DNA of 29,950 bases from JAHFHB01 sp964393875. GTDB taxonomy: Bacteria; Omnitrophota; Omnitrophia; Omnitrophales; Aquincolibacteriaceae. The notes below the pieces were generated by a model, which made no database searches, had not been told where the DNA came from, and saw only the letters and a list, made by a program, of their open reading frames with translations. Both the position numbers and the translations under genes were made by a program. The DNA is taken from the NCBI GenBank assembly GCA_964393875.1, contig CAYMUZ010000236.1:1-29950 (forward strand), given 5' to 3'. Shown piece by piece: positions 1 through 8,406 of the stretch (position 1 is its first letter; each line of letters starts with the position of its first letter).

Positions 1-196
1 CGGACTCCATTAAAAAACCATCCTGCCGCACGGTACCGATGACCCCGCCCAGGGAAGACGCGGCTTCAAACAGGGTAAGATCGATCGGGATTTTGTTTTG
101 TTCGGAGAGCTCCACAAGCCTATGCGCCGCGGCTAATCCTGAAATTCCACCGCCAAGAATGGCTATTTTTTTAACGCTATTTCGCACTGATTTCAT
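1..196 (-). CDS. hemG: Protoporphyrinogen oxidase, N-terminal part (cut by window edge)
   Basis: Only the first 65 codons are present; the gene runs off the left end. Translation from the ATG at 196 gives a short basic start, then an FAD-binding Rossmann motif (IAILGGGISGLAAAHRL), then FEAASSLGGVIGT and a GFLMES segment. This layout is typical of the FAD-dependent protoporphyrinogen IX oxidase family (HemY/HemG type), which converts protoporphyrinogen IX to protoporphyrin IX late in haem synthesis. The start overlaps the end of the HemD-HemE gene by 20 bases in another frame, so the two are probably translationally coupled. A related FAD amine oxidase or phytoene-desaturase-like enzyme would share the first motif, but the haem neighbour and the GGVIGT segment favour this call. 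Confidence 0.82.
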   Translation of the reverse strand, partial: MKSVRNSVKKIAILGGGISGLAAAHRLVELSEQNKIPIDLTLFEAASSLGGVIGTVRQDGFLMES

Positions 197-2126
197 GCAC
201 CGCATCAATCAGTGCCTGCACGTTTTCAACAGGCGTTCCCGGAAGAATACCATGCCCAACATTAAAAATGTGCCCGGGGCGCCCGTCCGCTTCTTTTAAA
301 ATTCTTCGCGCCGCGGCAATCACACCTTCGCGAGAGGCGCAAAGCACCGCGGGATCCAGATTGCCCTGCACGGCCCGATCATGGCCGACTTCTTGCCAAG
401 CACGTCCAAGATCCACACGAAAATCAAGCCCAATCACATCCCCGCCCGCCTCTCGCAGCTCGCGCAAAAATCCGGCCGTGCCGGTTCCAAAGTGAATCAC
501 AGGAACACCCGGTTTTAACGCACGAATCACACTCTGCGTGTGCGGCAGCACAAACCGGCGATATTCTTCAGGCCCCAGACATCCGACCCATGAATCAAAA
601 ATTTGCAAAGCATCGGCCCCCGCTTCGATTTGCCCGTTCAAAAATTTCACGAGCCCCCGCGAAATCTTCTCCATCAGCGCATGCCAGGCTCCGGAATCAG
701 AATACATCAGCCGTTTTGTCTTTAAAAAAACTTTGGAACTGCCGCCTTCAAGCACGTAGGAAGCCAGCGTGAAGGGCGCCCCGGCAAATCCCAGTAAGGG
801 CGTTTGCGCCTTCAGCACCGACCGAGTCAACCGGATCGCATCGTAGACATACGCAAGTGACTCGGCCGGCTCAATTTCACGCAGCCGCTCAATTTCGGCC
901 GCACCTGTAATTTCTCCCGAGATCGAGGGGCCGTCGCCCTGGCTGTATTCCAGACCAAGCCCTAAGGGTTCGAGAATGAGCAAAATATCAGAAAAAATAA
1001 TGGCCGCATCCGCACGAATTTTTTCACAGGCCGTAACCGTCACTTCACACGCTAGTTCTTTACTGCGGCAAAGTTCCAGAAAAGAGACTTTATCGCGCAC
1101 CCGCCGGTATTCTTTCATGTAACGACCGGCCTGGCGCATCAGCCATATCGGCGTAAAAGGCACAGGTTCGCAGCGGCAAGCCTTCATAAAAACAGACTCG
1201 CGCCGCAAGGCTGCTTCATCAGCCACCCCCTGCCGGGGCAAACGAATCTCAAGCGGACGATTGTCATTGCGTTTTTCTTCAAGCAACGTTTCTGAACGCT
1301 GCGCGGTCTCAGCGATCAAATGCCCCATTTTTGGATGGCTCGGCTCAAAATCAGCCTTCAGCCCGCATTCGGCCAGCGCTTCAGTCGCCGTGGGCCCAAT
1401 GGATGAAATGACCAGACGGCGCATGGCGTCGAGAAACAACGTTTCAAGCCCATTTTCGGACGCCAACCTGCACAAATGCCTGATCTGCACAGCATTGGTC
1501 ACCAGAGCAAAATCGACATGGCCGTCAATCACCTCATGGATCAGTGAAAGCATGGGGCCCGTGTCTTTCGGCAATGCCCATCGATAAACAGGCACCTGCA
1601 TCACCAACGCCCCTTTTTTTTTAAGCGCCTCAACCAGCTTCGGATTAGAAATTCCGTATTCCTGAATCGCCACGGTCTTGCCGGTAAGGTCAATGCTTTT
1701 ATCGCTCAACTCAACGGCCTCGAGCAATTCCTCCCACGTGTTAGGCTCCGGAACCTTGAGTGTAACCGCGACACCCCACTCCGCCAGAACACGCACCGGC
1801 TTTGGACCGCGCGCCACAATCGTCAAGCGATTAAGCGCCTGCGCAATGTCCTCACGGGAATGATCCAGCAAAAGCGCCTCAAACAGATAACGGGCGCCCA
1901 CGCCGGTCATAAAAAAAACCATGTCAATTTCGCCGCAAAATAAACGCGCCGCAAACCTGGAAATTTCTGAATTTTTCTCAAGTGGAATCTCCTGCAGGGT
2001 TGGCGTCACAAGCGGCACACCGCCCTGTTTGAGAATGCCTGAGGTCATCGCGTCAGCCATTCGGCTTTCAAAGGCCGCCACTTTCCGTCCGCTAAAGTTT
2101 TTTCTCGTCTGAAGGATCTCGCTCAT
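177..2126 (-). CDS. hemE: Fused uroporphyrinogen-III synthase / uroporphyrinogen decarboxylase (HemD-HemE)
   Basis: A 649-residue protein with two haem enzymes in one chain. Residues about 10-275 look like uroporphyrinogen-III synthase (HemD), with FFMTGVGARYLFEAL, VARGPKPVRVL, a TNAVQIRHL segment and SSIGPTATEAL. After a charged linker (about 276-312) comes uroporphyrinogen decarboxylase (HemE): PIWLMRQAGRY at 326-336, FSDIL with the catalytic-type Asp at 380, GFAGAPFTLASY with Tyr 457, FDSWVG at 510-515 and FNVGHGILPGTP with His 625. Both domains are near full family length, so together they should turn hydroxymethylbilane into coproporphyrinogen III. The two enzymes are normally separate proteins; a HemD-HemE fusion is uncommon. 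The start is the ATG at 2126; I see no good Shine-Dalgarno sequence before it. The gene for protoporphyrinogen oxidase follows directly. Confidence 0.92.
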   Translation of the reverse strand: MSEILQTRKNFSGRKVAAFESRMADAMTSGILKQGGVPLVTPTLQEIPLEKNSEISRFAARLFCGEIDMVFFMTGVGARYLFEALLLDHSREDIAQALNRLTIVARGPKPVRVLAEWGVAVTLKVPEPNTWEELLEAVELSDKSIDLTGKTVAIQEYGISNPKLVEALKKKGALVMQVPVYRWALPKDTGPMLSLIHEVIDGHVDFALVTNAVQIRHLCRLASENGLETLFLDAMRRLVISSIGPTATEALAECGLKADFEPSHPKMGHLIAETAQRSETLLEEKRNDNRPLEIRLPRQGVADEAALRRESVFMKACRCEPVPFTPIWLMRQAGRYMKEYRRVRDKVSFLELCRSKELACEVTVTACEKIRADAAIIFSDILLILEPLGLGLEYSQGDGPSISGEITGAAEIERLREIEPAESLAYVYDAIRLTRSVLKAQTPLLGFAGAPFTLASYVLEGGSSKVFLKTKRLMYSDSGAWHALMEKISRGLVKFLNGQIEAGADALQIFDSWVGCLGPEEYRRFVLPHTQSVIRALKPGVPVIHFGTGTAGFLRELREAGGDVIGLDFRVDLGRAWQEVGHDRAVQGNLDPAVLCASREGVIAAARRILKEADGRPGHIFNVGHGILPGTPVENVQALIDAVHEISAK

Positions 2127-2219
2127 GGGGATAGCATAGCAAAAAAAGGCATGCGGGGCACGCGATTCGTGGGGAAACTTCTCCCAACCGCAGGAGCGCC
2201 CCGCTGGGTCGCCCCGGCT

Positions 2220-2747
2220 TCAGCACGGCAGGGCTTTGAGGAGAAGAAAGCTGTCTTTGCGAACTGGCGAGCGTTTCAGATAGAGTTTGAGATGCCGCGG
2301 CTCCGGCGCGTCCCATGAAGAAATACCGAAGGTTTCTCGCGGATTTTCAACCGCCACCGAAACCCACTCTTTCTTCATCCGCTTTTCCGGATTGTGGAAA
2401 TCAAGCGTCAGGATCTTAAAATAATCTTTTTTACGTACGGCGTCCACGGCCTGATCCGCGCGCGACGGCCCCCCCACGGGGACAGACGCCCACTCCCCTT
2501 TGAGGATCCGTATAATTCTAAAATTCACAATAGCTTCAACAACGGCCGCTTTCGCAGGGTCCGCCTCCACAACATCCGCCGAACCCCGCTCTGCGATCGC
2601 GTGTACCCGCAGTGCCTGCACTTCTAAAACGACATCAGCTTCTTTGAAAAAATTTCGCCCTCCCTTCGCGTGGGTGTTTGCACAAGAGCTCACGAGGAAA
2701 ACCATGGCAACTAGCGCACGCCCATGGCGGTGTCCGCCCCCACTCAC
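2220..2747 (-). CDS. Putative lipoprotein of unknown function
   Basis: A 175-residue protein I cannot assign to a family. The first 22 residues are basic (HRHGR) followed by a hydrophobic stretch ending in LVSSC, a plausible lipobox, so Cys 22 or so would be lipid-anchored after cleavage. The rest is a compact, mixed charged domain, probably mostly beta, without a motif I recognise. The start is a GTG that shares a GTGA with the stop of the PhoR-like kinase gene (4-base overlap), the usual sign of translational coupling. It is therefore very likely made with the PhoB/PhoR pair. Downstream there are 93 bases before the HemD-HemE gene, including a run of T on the coding strand. Confidence 0.7.
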   Translation of the reverse strand: MSGGGHRHGRALVAMVFLVSSCANTHAKGGRNFFKEADVVLEVQALRVHAIAERGSADVVEADPAKAAVVEAIVNFRIIRILKGEWASVPVGGPSRADQAVDAVRKKDYFKILTLDFHNPEKRMKKEWVSVAVENPRETFGISSWDAPEPRHLKLYLKRSPVRKDSFLLLKALPC

Positions 2748-4543
2748 GGCAAATTCTCTGACGCCGTTTTGAGGGTGAAGAAAAATGTCGCTCCGCGGCC
2801 AAGCGTACTTTTACAACCGGCTTCACCCCCGTGAGCTTCGGTCAAATGCTTGACGATAGCAAGACCCAACCCCGTTCCGCCCGTCTCCCGCGAACGCGCA
2901 CGGTCCACCCGAAAAAAACGCTCAAAAATTCTCGGAAGATCGGTTGCAGCAATGCCTGGCCCCGTGTCCGAAATAGAAATCTTGAGGCGTTCCCCAAACG
3001 GTTCGGCGCTAAGAACAATATGCCCGCCCTCCGGGTTAAACTTCACAGCATTGTCGAGTAAATTTAAAAAAATCTGCGCCAATTTATCGCGATCGGCCCA
3101 AACCGCTGGAAGTGCCGGCCCCATCCGGTTTTCAGCCGTCATTTTTTTTTCCTCAAAGGACGTCCGCATTTTCTCTAGCGCCTGCGCAGCCTCTACCGTG
3201 ACATTCAAGGCCGAGCACTTCAGCGGAGCCTGCCCGGATTCAAGCCGCGACAGATTTAAAATATCCTGAATTAAACGGGTCAACCTCGCCGTATCTTCGT
3301 CCATCAAACGAAGGAAATGCTCACTCTTAAGCCGGTCATTGAGTGCGCCTCCCAAAAGGGTTTCAATAAAACCCTTGATCGACGTCAGCGGCGTTTTGAG
3401 CTCATGGGAAACATTGGCGACAAAATCACGGCGGGTGTTTTCAAGTCGGCGAATTTGGGTCACATCCCCCAACACTAAAATTCCCCGCACCTTACTTGCC
3501 GGGTCTTGAATGCCAACAGCACTTGCACGCAGCGTTCTGGCTGGCGGCCCCGCCCACTCCAGCTCAGCATGAACGAGTCCTGCAGATCCAAACGCCTCTT
3601 CCATCAAAGAATGAACCTTGTGATTCAACACCGCTTCAAGCAGGCTCCGACCGATTATTTTTTGCCGCGGCACCCCTAGAATCATCTCCATGGCCGCGTT
3701 GGCAGCCACAACCTGCTGCGCACCATCCACGGCCAGAATGCCTTCGGTAATATTTTCGAGGATGGCCGACAGCTTCAGTTTTTCATCTTCGGCCTCACGA
3801 ATTCTCTGACGCAGCGAAAGAGCCAGTTGATTAAAACTCTCTCCCAGTCTTTTGAGCTCATCTTCGGTCTCGACATAAATTCTTTTACGCAAATCGCCGG
3901 CGGCAACCTGATGCGCCGATAGCTCTAGCTGGCGCAATTGGGCAGTCAATGACCGGCCAAGCCACAGCCCCGCCAGAACCGCAAAAATTGCAGCGATCAC
4001 AAACCCGGCAAGGAGAGGTTCCCGAACGGTATTGACCATGGCTTGCAGTGTGGTCAAAGGCAGGGCCAGCCGAACAACGCCGCTTATTTTCCCTTCGCGA
4101 CGCACCGGCATCGCGGAATAAAGCATTTGCATCTTAAGCGAAAAACTGGTGCGCTGAATAAGCGAGTTTTCCCCACGCAACGCCTGCGCCACTTCAGGCC
4201 GATCCCGGTGATTCTCCATTTCTTTTAGTTGGACAATCGATCGTCTGGAATCTGCCAGCACCGTTCCATCCAAGCCGATGACCGTAATTCGGGTAGCCTC
4301 GTGACGACTCAACGCGTCGGCAAGGGATTGAATTTTAGAGTCTATTTTATCCGTGGGGAGGAACGGCTCAAAAAGGTAAGTCAGAAGGTGGTTTTCAGAA
4401 ACAAGCCGGGCACGCTGTTCCTCCAACATGCGGTCGCCGATACGCAAAAAAAGCAGCGCGCCCATCGCCAAAAATCCAAGCAAAAAAACACCGAGGCATG
4501 TGCCGGTGATTTTTCGTCCTAAACTACGCTTAAAAAAATGCAT
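2744..4543 (-). CDS. phoR: PhoR-type sensor histidine kinase
   Basis: A 599-residue membrane sensor kinase. A first membrane segment lies at about 13-34, an extracytoplasmic sensor region at about 35-175, and a second membrane segment at about 177-197. These are followed by a HAMP region (about 198-250) and a PAS domain (about 255-365). The HisKA domain has the H-box NVSHELKTPLTS with phospho-accepting His 380. The ATPase domain has NLLDNAVKFN (494-503), DTGPG (526-530) and GGTGLGLAI (555-563). This order matches PhoR/PnpS kinases of the phosphate-sensing type, though the actual signal is not visible here. It starts 12 bases after the stop of the PhoB-like regulator, and its stop overlaps the lipoprotein start by 4 bases. 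No pst or phoU genes are in the window, so the phosphate role is inferred from family resemblance only. Confidence 0.9.
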   Translation of the reverse strand: MHFFKRSLGRKITGTCLGVFLLGFLAMGALLFLRIGDRMLEEQRARLVSENHLLTYLFEPFLPTDKIDSKIQSLADALSRHEATRITVIGLDGTVLADSRRSIVQLKEMENHRDRPEVAQALRGENSLIQRTSFSLKMQMLYSAMPVRREGKISGVVRLALPLTTLQAMVNTVREPLLAGFVIAAIFAVLAGLWLGRSLTAQLRQLELSAHQVAAGDLRKRIYVETEDELKRLGESFNQLALSLRQRIREAEDEKLKLSAILENITEGILAVDGAQQVVAANAAMEMILGVPRQKIIGRSLLEAVLNHKVHSLMEEAFGSAGLVHAELEWAGPPARTLRASAVGIQDPASKVRGILVLGDVTQIRRLENTRRDFVANVSHELKTPLTSIKGFIETLLGGALNDRLKSEHFLRLMDEDTARLTRLIQDILNLSRLESGQAPLKCSALNVTVEAAQALEKMRTSFEEKKMTAENRMGPALPAVWADRDKLAQIFLNLLDNAVKFNPEGGHIVLSAEPFGERLKISISDTGPGIAATDLPRIFERFFRVDRARSRETGGTGLGLAIVKHLTEAHGGEAGCKSTLGRGATFFFTLKTASENLP

Positions 4544-4555
4544 GGCGGGTTAGTT

Positions 4556-5248
4556 TCACTCATCGGGTTCGAAGCGGTAACCCACGTTTTTAATCGTAAT
4601 AATGCGTTCGGATTCCTGCTTGATTTTTTTTCGCAGTTGTCCCACGTGCATATCTACTGTTCGTGTTTCAATCTGGATGGATTGATCATAGCCCCAGACT
4701 TTTTCAAGCAAAACCTCGCGTGTCAAAACTCGCCCGCGGGCTTCCAGCAATGCCTTAAGCAGATCATATTCTTTGGAGGTCAGCGGCAGCGGCTTCCCTC
4801 GCAAAAGAACCTCATGCCGTAAATCATTCATCTCAAGAGCGCCTGCACGCCACTTGGGGGCCATTTTTACTTCTTGTCCGCGACGCAGCACGGCCTTGAC
4901 GCGTGCGCATAACTCGCGGGGGCTAAAGGGTTTGACGATATAATCATCCGCCCCGATTTCAAAGCCAACAATTTTATCAACTTCCTCGCTTTTGGCCGTC
5001 AGCAGGATGACGGGAATCGCTGCCGTTCGTTCGCTTTGCTTGAGTGAGCGACAAACCGAGAGCCCATCGAGCCCCGGCAACATTAAATCCAAAAGAATCA
5101 AATCGGGAAGTATTTTTCTGGCCCGTTCAAGTCCGGTATTTCCCGCAGTCTCGGTCACCACGGAATAGCCTAACTCTGAAAGGTTGTAGGAAACCAGCTC
5201 GGCAATATTTTTTTCATCTTCAATCAGAAGCACTGTTTCATGGCTCAT
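4556..5248 (-). CDS. phoB: PhoB/OmpR-family response regulator
   Basis: A 230-residue two-domain regulator. The receiver domain (about 4-120) has the acidic pair D11/E12, phospho-acceptor Asp 54 in LILLDLMLPG, Thr 84 and Lys 106 in DDYIVKPFSP. The winged-helix DNA-binding domain covers about 130-230, with LTSKEYDLLKALLEARGRVLTREVLLEKVWGY and the C-terminal TVDMHVGQLRKKI and NVGYRF segments. The start is taken at the ATG at 5248, which begins the receiver domain exactly; the open frame continues 68 codons further upstream into the neighbouring gene but that part looks like an out-of-frame shadow. It lies 25 bases downstream of a secreted-protein gene and 12 bases upstream of its partner kinase. 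Partnership with that kinase is inferred from adjacency. Confidence 0.92.
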   Translation of the reverse strand: MSHETVLLIEDEKNIAELVSYNLSELGYSVVTETAGNTGLERARKILPDLILLDLMLPGLDGLSVCRSLKQSERTAAIPVILLTAKSEEVDKIVGFEIGADDYIVKPFSPRELCARVKAVLRRGQEVKMAPKWRAGALEMNDLRHEVLLRGKPLPLTSKEYDLLKALLEARGRVLTREVLLEKVWGYDQSIQIETRTVDMHVGQLRKKIKQESERIITIKNVGYRFEPDE

Positions 5249-5273
5249 ACGAAAACCCGGTCGCGCCCAGAGC

Positions 5274-6476
5274 TCAGAGCCCGCGGGATTTGCGCAATTT
5301 CGCAAGTTCTTTGCGCGTATCGTCACTTTGAAAAGTGAGCTTAGCTTTTGTGAAGTAAACAGGAAATTGATACTGTTCTTCAAAAAGATACCGTTCCAGC
5401 AAGGTAATGAAATAAGCGCGTTCCATTTTGTCTTCTTCCGTTTTTCCGGCATTGATTATTTTTGCGGAAGCTTTTTTCCAAAAAACGCTTTTCCATTTCT
5501 CAAAAAAAACGTTGTCTTTTTCAACCGCCTCAAAAACAAAATTAATCGAAGTTCTTTTTTTGTCGCGCATCATGTAATCGACATCAAGCCGGAAATTGCT
5601 TCGAAACTGTCCGTCGGCAAACGGCACGGTTTTCATGTGATAACTCACCGCCGCGATTCGATAACGATCTACTCTATTTTCGGCCAACGCCGTCAAATGG
5701 AAAGAAAGCCTGCGCGTATACTGCGGCGCTACACTGAGCCGACTGCCCTCTTGAATTTCAACAAAATCGCCCTCTTCATCAACCTCACGACCCTCTTGCA
5801 ATACGCTCAAAAAATTTCCACGTGTTTTATCTACAAGTTTATCGGTCTCGACATTCTTTTCTTCGACGCGCTGGGTCAGAACCTCATGCCGACGCTGTGT
5901 TTCACTCTTCATTTTTTGAAGAGCCTCCGGCAGACCGGAAAAAACCTCTTTGATGTGTTTGTCACTGAACTCCACCAGAACCTTATCAAACTCTTGACTG
6001 AGTTCCTCGTTCATTGGCCAGAATTCGTTCCGCACAAGTTCAATAAAATCGTTGCGCAGGCGCGCCGACTCCTGCGCCGCATGCCCCTGAATCATACTAT
6101 TCTCAAGTTCAAACCGTCTCTCCACTTTTTTGGTCGTTCCGCCGGGCAGTTTGAGACTGAGGGAAACATCCGCTGGGTAACGACCGTCTTCGCTAGGCCA
6201 CACAGTCAGATCAGAATTCCACTGACCTAAGTTTTGGCTCATGGGTTGTGACATATTCGGGTGGTGCTCACGCGCGAAAATTGTGGCGGTCGTGGAAAAG
6301 CGCACTTTGACTTTTTGGTCAGGCCCCGCCGCGGCAGGCACAAGAGGAATGATTTCCATGTCTCGGTGGGCCTCTTTTTTAAAAATTTCTACCTTAAAAA
6401 CCTGCGCAGGGGCGGAGGGCAAAAAAGTCACGGCAAAAAAAAGAACTGTAAGAATAAGTGCCGATGTTTTTCTCAT
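5274..6476 (-). CDS. Secreted protein of unknown function
   Basis: A 400-residue protein with a clear Sec signal peptide: MRKTSALILTVLFFAVTF followed by LPSAPAQ, with cleavage likely near residue 25. The mature protein is charged, with a helical middle part (about 150-230, rich in E, K, R and Q, possibly coiled coil) flanked by strand-rich regions. I recognise no family. The ATG at 6476 is preferred over one nine codons upstream because it has a good ribosome site (AGAAGGA, nine bases before it) and starts the signal peptide directly. It is the first gene of the tight run that continues with the PhoB-like regulator, PhoR-like kinase and lipoprotein, so it may belong to the same envelope-stress or nutrient response. 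That is an inference from position. Confidence 0.75.
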   Translation of the reverse strand: MRKTSALILTVLFFAVTFLPSAPAQVFKVEIFKKEAHRDMEIIPLVPAAAGPDQKVKVRFSTTATIFAREHHPNMSQPMSQNLGQWNSDLTVWPSEDGRYPADVSLSLKLPGGTTKKVERRFELENSMIQGHAAQESARLRNDFIELVRNEFWPMNEELSQEFDKVLVEFSDKHIKEVFSGLPEALQKMKSETQRRHEVLTQRVEEKNVETDKLVDKTRGNFLSVLQEGREVDEEGDFVEIQEGSRLSVAPQYTRRLSFHLTALAENRVDRYRIAAVSYHMKTVPFADGQFRSNFRLDVDYMMRDKKRTSINFVFEAVEKDNVFFEKWKSVFWKKASAKIINAGKTEEDKMERAYFITLLERYLFEEQYQFPVYFTKAKLTFQSDDTRKELAKLRKSRGL

Positions 6477-6538
6477 GGAATATTTCCTTCTCGAATGTGA
6501 CAATTCACCTCGCCCCAGACTTCCCGCCGATTTGCTGC

Positions 6539-6544
6539 ATTATA
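6539..6544 (-). promoter_or_regulatory. Possible -10 box for the secreted protein-phoB-phoR unit
   Basis: On the minus strand this is a perfect TATAAT, 63 bases before the ATG at 6476. I see no good -35 hexamer at the usual distance, so either the promoter is weak and activator-dependent or the match is chance. It also lies after the ino1 terminator, where a new promoter would be expected. Confidence 0.4.
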
Positions 6545-6590
6545 ACGTTTCTAAGCCTCTCTCACACGCCCAATCGACTTCTGGCACAAA

Positions 6591-6630
6591 ACACAAAACG
6601 CCCTTCCGAAACCGGAAGAGCGTTTTGTGT
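6591..6630 (-). terminator. Intrinsic terminator of ino1
   Basis: A nearly perfect inverted repeat of 18-base arms (6591-6608 and 6613-6630) with one mismatch and a four-base loop. The minus-strand reading has a GC-rich upper stem and a lower stem rich in A and T, ending in GCGTTTTGTGTTTTGTG. It sits 22 bases past the ino1 stop, before the next transcription unit. Confidence 0.8.
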
Positions 6631-6651
6631 AAACAAGCCTGCATTCTTAAC

Positions 6652-7788
6652 TTACTTGGCTAAAATTTCCTGTGCCGTCGTCTGATCCACCTCAGATCCC
6701 CTGTTGATAAACTCCTGGGTCATCTGATAGGCTTCGTCATCCGTAAATTGCTTCGGTGGATGCTTCTTAAAAAAAGCGGAAGGTCCATACAAAACGCCCC
6801 CTTCGCCGCGCTCAAGCGCCAACTTGCAGCATCGGATGGAATCAATGGCCACACCTGCTGAGTTCGGAGAGTCTTCCACGGAAAGACGCAGTTCAATGTT
6901 CATGGGGATATCGCCAAACATACTGCCTTCCATGCGCAAAAAGCACACCTTGTTATCCTTCTGCCAGGGCACATAATCACTTGGCCCGATATGAATATTT
7001 TCCTTATCAAGCGGCTTCCCGGCGACAGACTGCACCGCCTGAGTCTTGGAGATTTTCTTGGAGTGCAAGCGCGTACGATTCAGCATGTTGAGAAAGTCTG
7101 TATTGCCGCCTGTGTTGATCTGGTAGGTACGCTCAAGTTTGACGCCGCGCTTGTTAAAAATATCTGCAAGCACGCGATGGGTGATGGTCGCACCCAATTG
7201 AGCTTTGATATCGTCCCCGATGATCGGAAGATTCTTGGCTTTAAAACGAGCCGCCCAAACCGGATTGCTCGCAATAAAAACAGGAATGCAGTTGACAAAA
7301 CCAAGCCCCGCCTGAAGCGCACACTCGGCATAAAACTTAGTGGCCTCTTCACTACCCACAGGAAGATAATTCATCATCACTTCCGCGCCCGAATTCTTTA
7401 AAATACGAACCACATCGTCAATTTCTGGTTCGGGAAGGTTCGCCGGCACAAAAGTATACTTCGCTTCATACTCTTTCATGTGTTCAGAAAAACCATCCAG
7501 CAGTTTTCCCATGCTGACTTTAACACCACTGACCGGCAGGTCCTTACAAAAAATCGCGGTGCAATTGGGCAGTGAAAAAACAGCTTCATTGACATCTTTG
7601 CCCACTTTGCGCTCGTCGATATCAAAGGCCGCCACCACTTCAATATCATACGGCCGATAGCCGCCGATTTCCCAGTTCATCAGGCCAATGGCTTCTTCGG
7701 GTGACTTATCCCGGTAGTAATACAGCCCCTGAATGAGCGAACTGGCGCAATTGCCTACACCCACGACTGCGATTTTAATTTTCTTCAT
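6652..7788 (-). CDS. ino1: Myo-inositol-1-phosphate synthase
   Basis: A 378-residue NAD-dependent enzyme that converts glucose-6-phosphate to 1L-myo-inositol 1-phosphate, the first step toward inositol and inositol lipids or solutes. The N-terminus carries the nucleotide-binding signature of the compact bacterial/archaeal form (VVGVGNCASSLIQG at 8-21). Later segments fit the catalytic domain: MMNYLPVGSEEATKFYAECAL, NCIPVFIASNP, IIGDDIKAQLGATITHRVL, NTGGNTDFLNM and DSPNSAGVAIDSIRCCKLAL. Length matches the short (about 360-380 residue) family, not the 500-residue eukaryotic form. The ATG at 7788 is chosen because a GGAGG site lies ten bases upstream; the longer open frame before it has no support. 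It seems to be transcribed alone, between its own promoter and terminator. Confidence 0.93.
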   Translation of the reverse strand: MKKIKIAVVGVGNCASSLIQGLYYYRDKSPEEAIGLMNWEIGGYRPYDIEVVAAFDIDERKVGKDVNEAVFSLPNCTAIFCKDLPVSGVKVSMGKLLDGFSEHMKEYEAKYTFVPANLPEPEIDDVVRILKNSGAEVMMNYLPVGSEEATKFYAECALQAGLGFVNCIPVFIASNPVWAARFKAKNLPIIGDDIKAQLGATITHRVLADIFNKRGVKLERTYQINTGGNTDFLNMLNRTRLHSKKISKTQAVQSVAGKPLDKENIHIGPSDYVPWQKDNKVCFLRMEGSMFGDIPMNIELRLSVEDSPNSAGVAIDSIRCCKLALERGEGGVLYGPSAFFKKHPPKQFTDDEAYQMTQEFINRGSEVDQTTAQEILAK

Positions 7789-7863
7789 GAAAATGAATCC
7801 TCCAAGATTCTTTCTGTATTTTTCAAAGCCATAACCCGGGCTTTGGCGGGTGCAAAGGGGCGT

Positions 7864-7893
7864 ATGATAGCATCGGCACAGTAAAAAAGTCAA
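7864..7893 (-). promoter_or_regulatory. Sigma-70-type promoter of ino1
   Basis: On the minus strand a TTGACT -35 box (7888-7893) is followed after 18 bases by a TATCAT -10 box (7864-7869), each matching the consensus at five of six positions. The ino1 start codon lies about 75 bases downstream, leaving room for a leader. The remaining 135 bases up to 8028 show nothing I can name. Confidence 0.6.
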
Positions 7894-8028
7894 CCATTCC
7901 AGCCCAAAAATTAAACAGTTGCCAGGAAAGGGGTTAGGGCATGTAAATCAGCCAAAAGGCCCACAAAAAAACGGTCTTTAATGATCTCGGACGCCCTTGA
8001 AATACCTGCGGGTAAATCCTCTTCGCCA

Positions 8029-8268
8029 CTACGCCGGCAGCTGAACTGTTTCGAGGTTCTTCAGATCACGCATGAGCGCCGCAAGCCGGCCAATCGGCCA
8101 CCCGCTGAGAAGCTTTCTGGAATCGATCCAACATTGCCAGTAATCTTTCATCCAGCAGCGCAGCAAATCCTGCCAGTACGGCTTGATGGCGAAACCTCTC
8201 AGCGTCCACGTGTACCCGCAGTTTGAGAGGATGAGCCGTGTGCCTCCCACATCGACTGTCTTCTTCAT
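8029..8268 (-). CDS. Small ORF, possibly a relic of a giant-protein tail
   Basis: A 79-codon ORF from an ATG at 8268, unusually rich in tryptophan (six residues) and with no recognised domain. Its end, GRLAALMRDLKNLETV, resembles the last residues of the giant protein upstream (NRLASLMADLAALKAV), with eight identical residues over about 13, and the DNA shares a 10-base identity (CCGATTGGCC) followed by CTCATG and GATCTG blocks. It begins just after a copy of the palindromic repeat that also joins modules in the giant gene. I read it as a degenerate or shortened paralogue of the giant protein's last module. There is no clear ribosome site. It could also be non-coding, so confidence is low. Confidence 0.3.
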   Translation of the reverse strand: MKKTVDVGGTRLILSNCGYTWTLRGFAIKPYWQDLLRCWMKDYWQCWIDSRKLLSGWPIGRLAALMRDLKNLETVQLPA

Positions 8269-8297
8269 GACTAGTGCCTCATCGGCAGAGAGCAGAA

Positions 8298-8337
8298 CCG
8301 GCCAATAGGGCCGGAGTGCACTTCGGAGCGAGGCACC
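8298..8337 (-). repeat. Stand-alone copy of the RSEVR palindromic repeat
   Basis: This intergenic copy contains a perfect hairpin, CCGGCC-AATAG-GGCCGG (8298-8314), followed by GTGCACTTCGGAGCGAGG. Bases 8300-8326 match 12790-12816 inside the giant gene at 26 of 27 positions, and the part from GCACTTCGG to GAGGC matches 11525-11541. Read on the minus strand it would encode PRSEVHSGPIG. It lies outside any convincing gene, which shows that the repeat spreads as DNA and is not just a protein linker. Confidence 0.75.
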
Positions 8338-8406
8338 GCCGAGATGCCTAAAATCAGCATTGCGAAATATGCTTTTTTAAGAAAAAAAAATTGAGTATTA
8401 TTTATA

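Noticed and set aside
2127..2219. Terminator between the lipoprotein gene and hemDE
   Set aside because: There is a run of eight T on the coding strand, but the preceding GC-rich sequence forms no convincing stem directly next to it.
5328..6230. A 300-codon plus-strand ORF opposite the secreted protein gene
   Set aside because: It is rich in Phe, Leu, Arg and His without domain structure, which is the usual pattern opposite a Lys/Glu-rich gene. The minus strand has a signal peptide and ribosome site.
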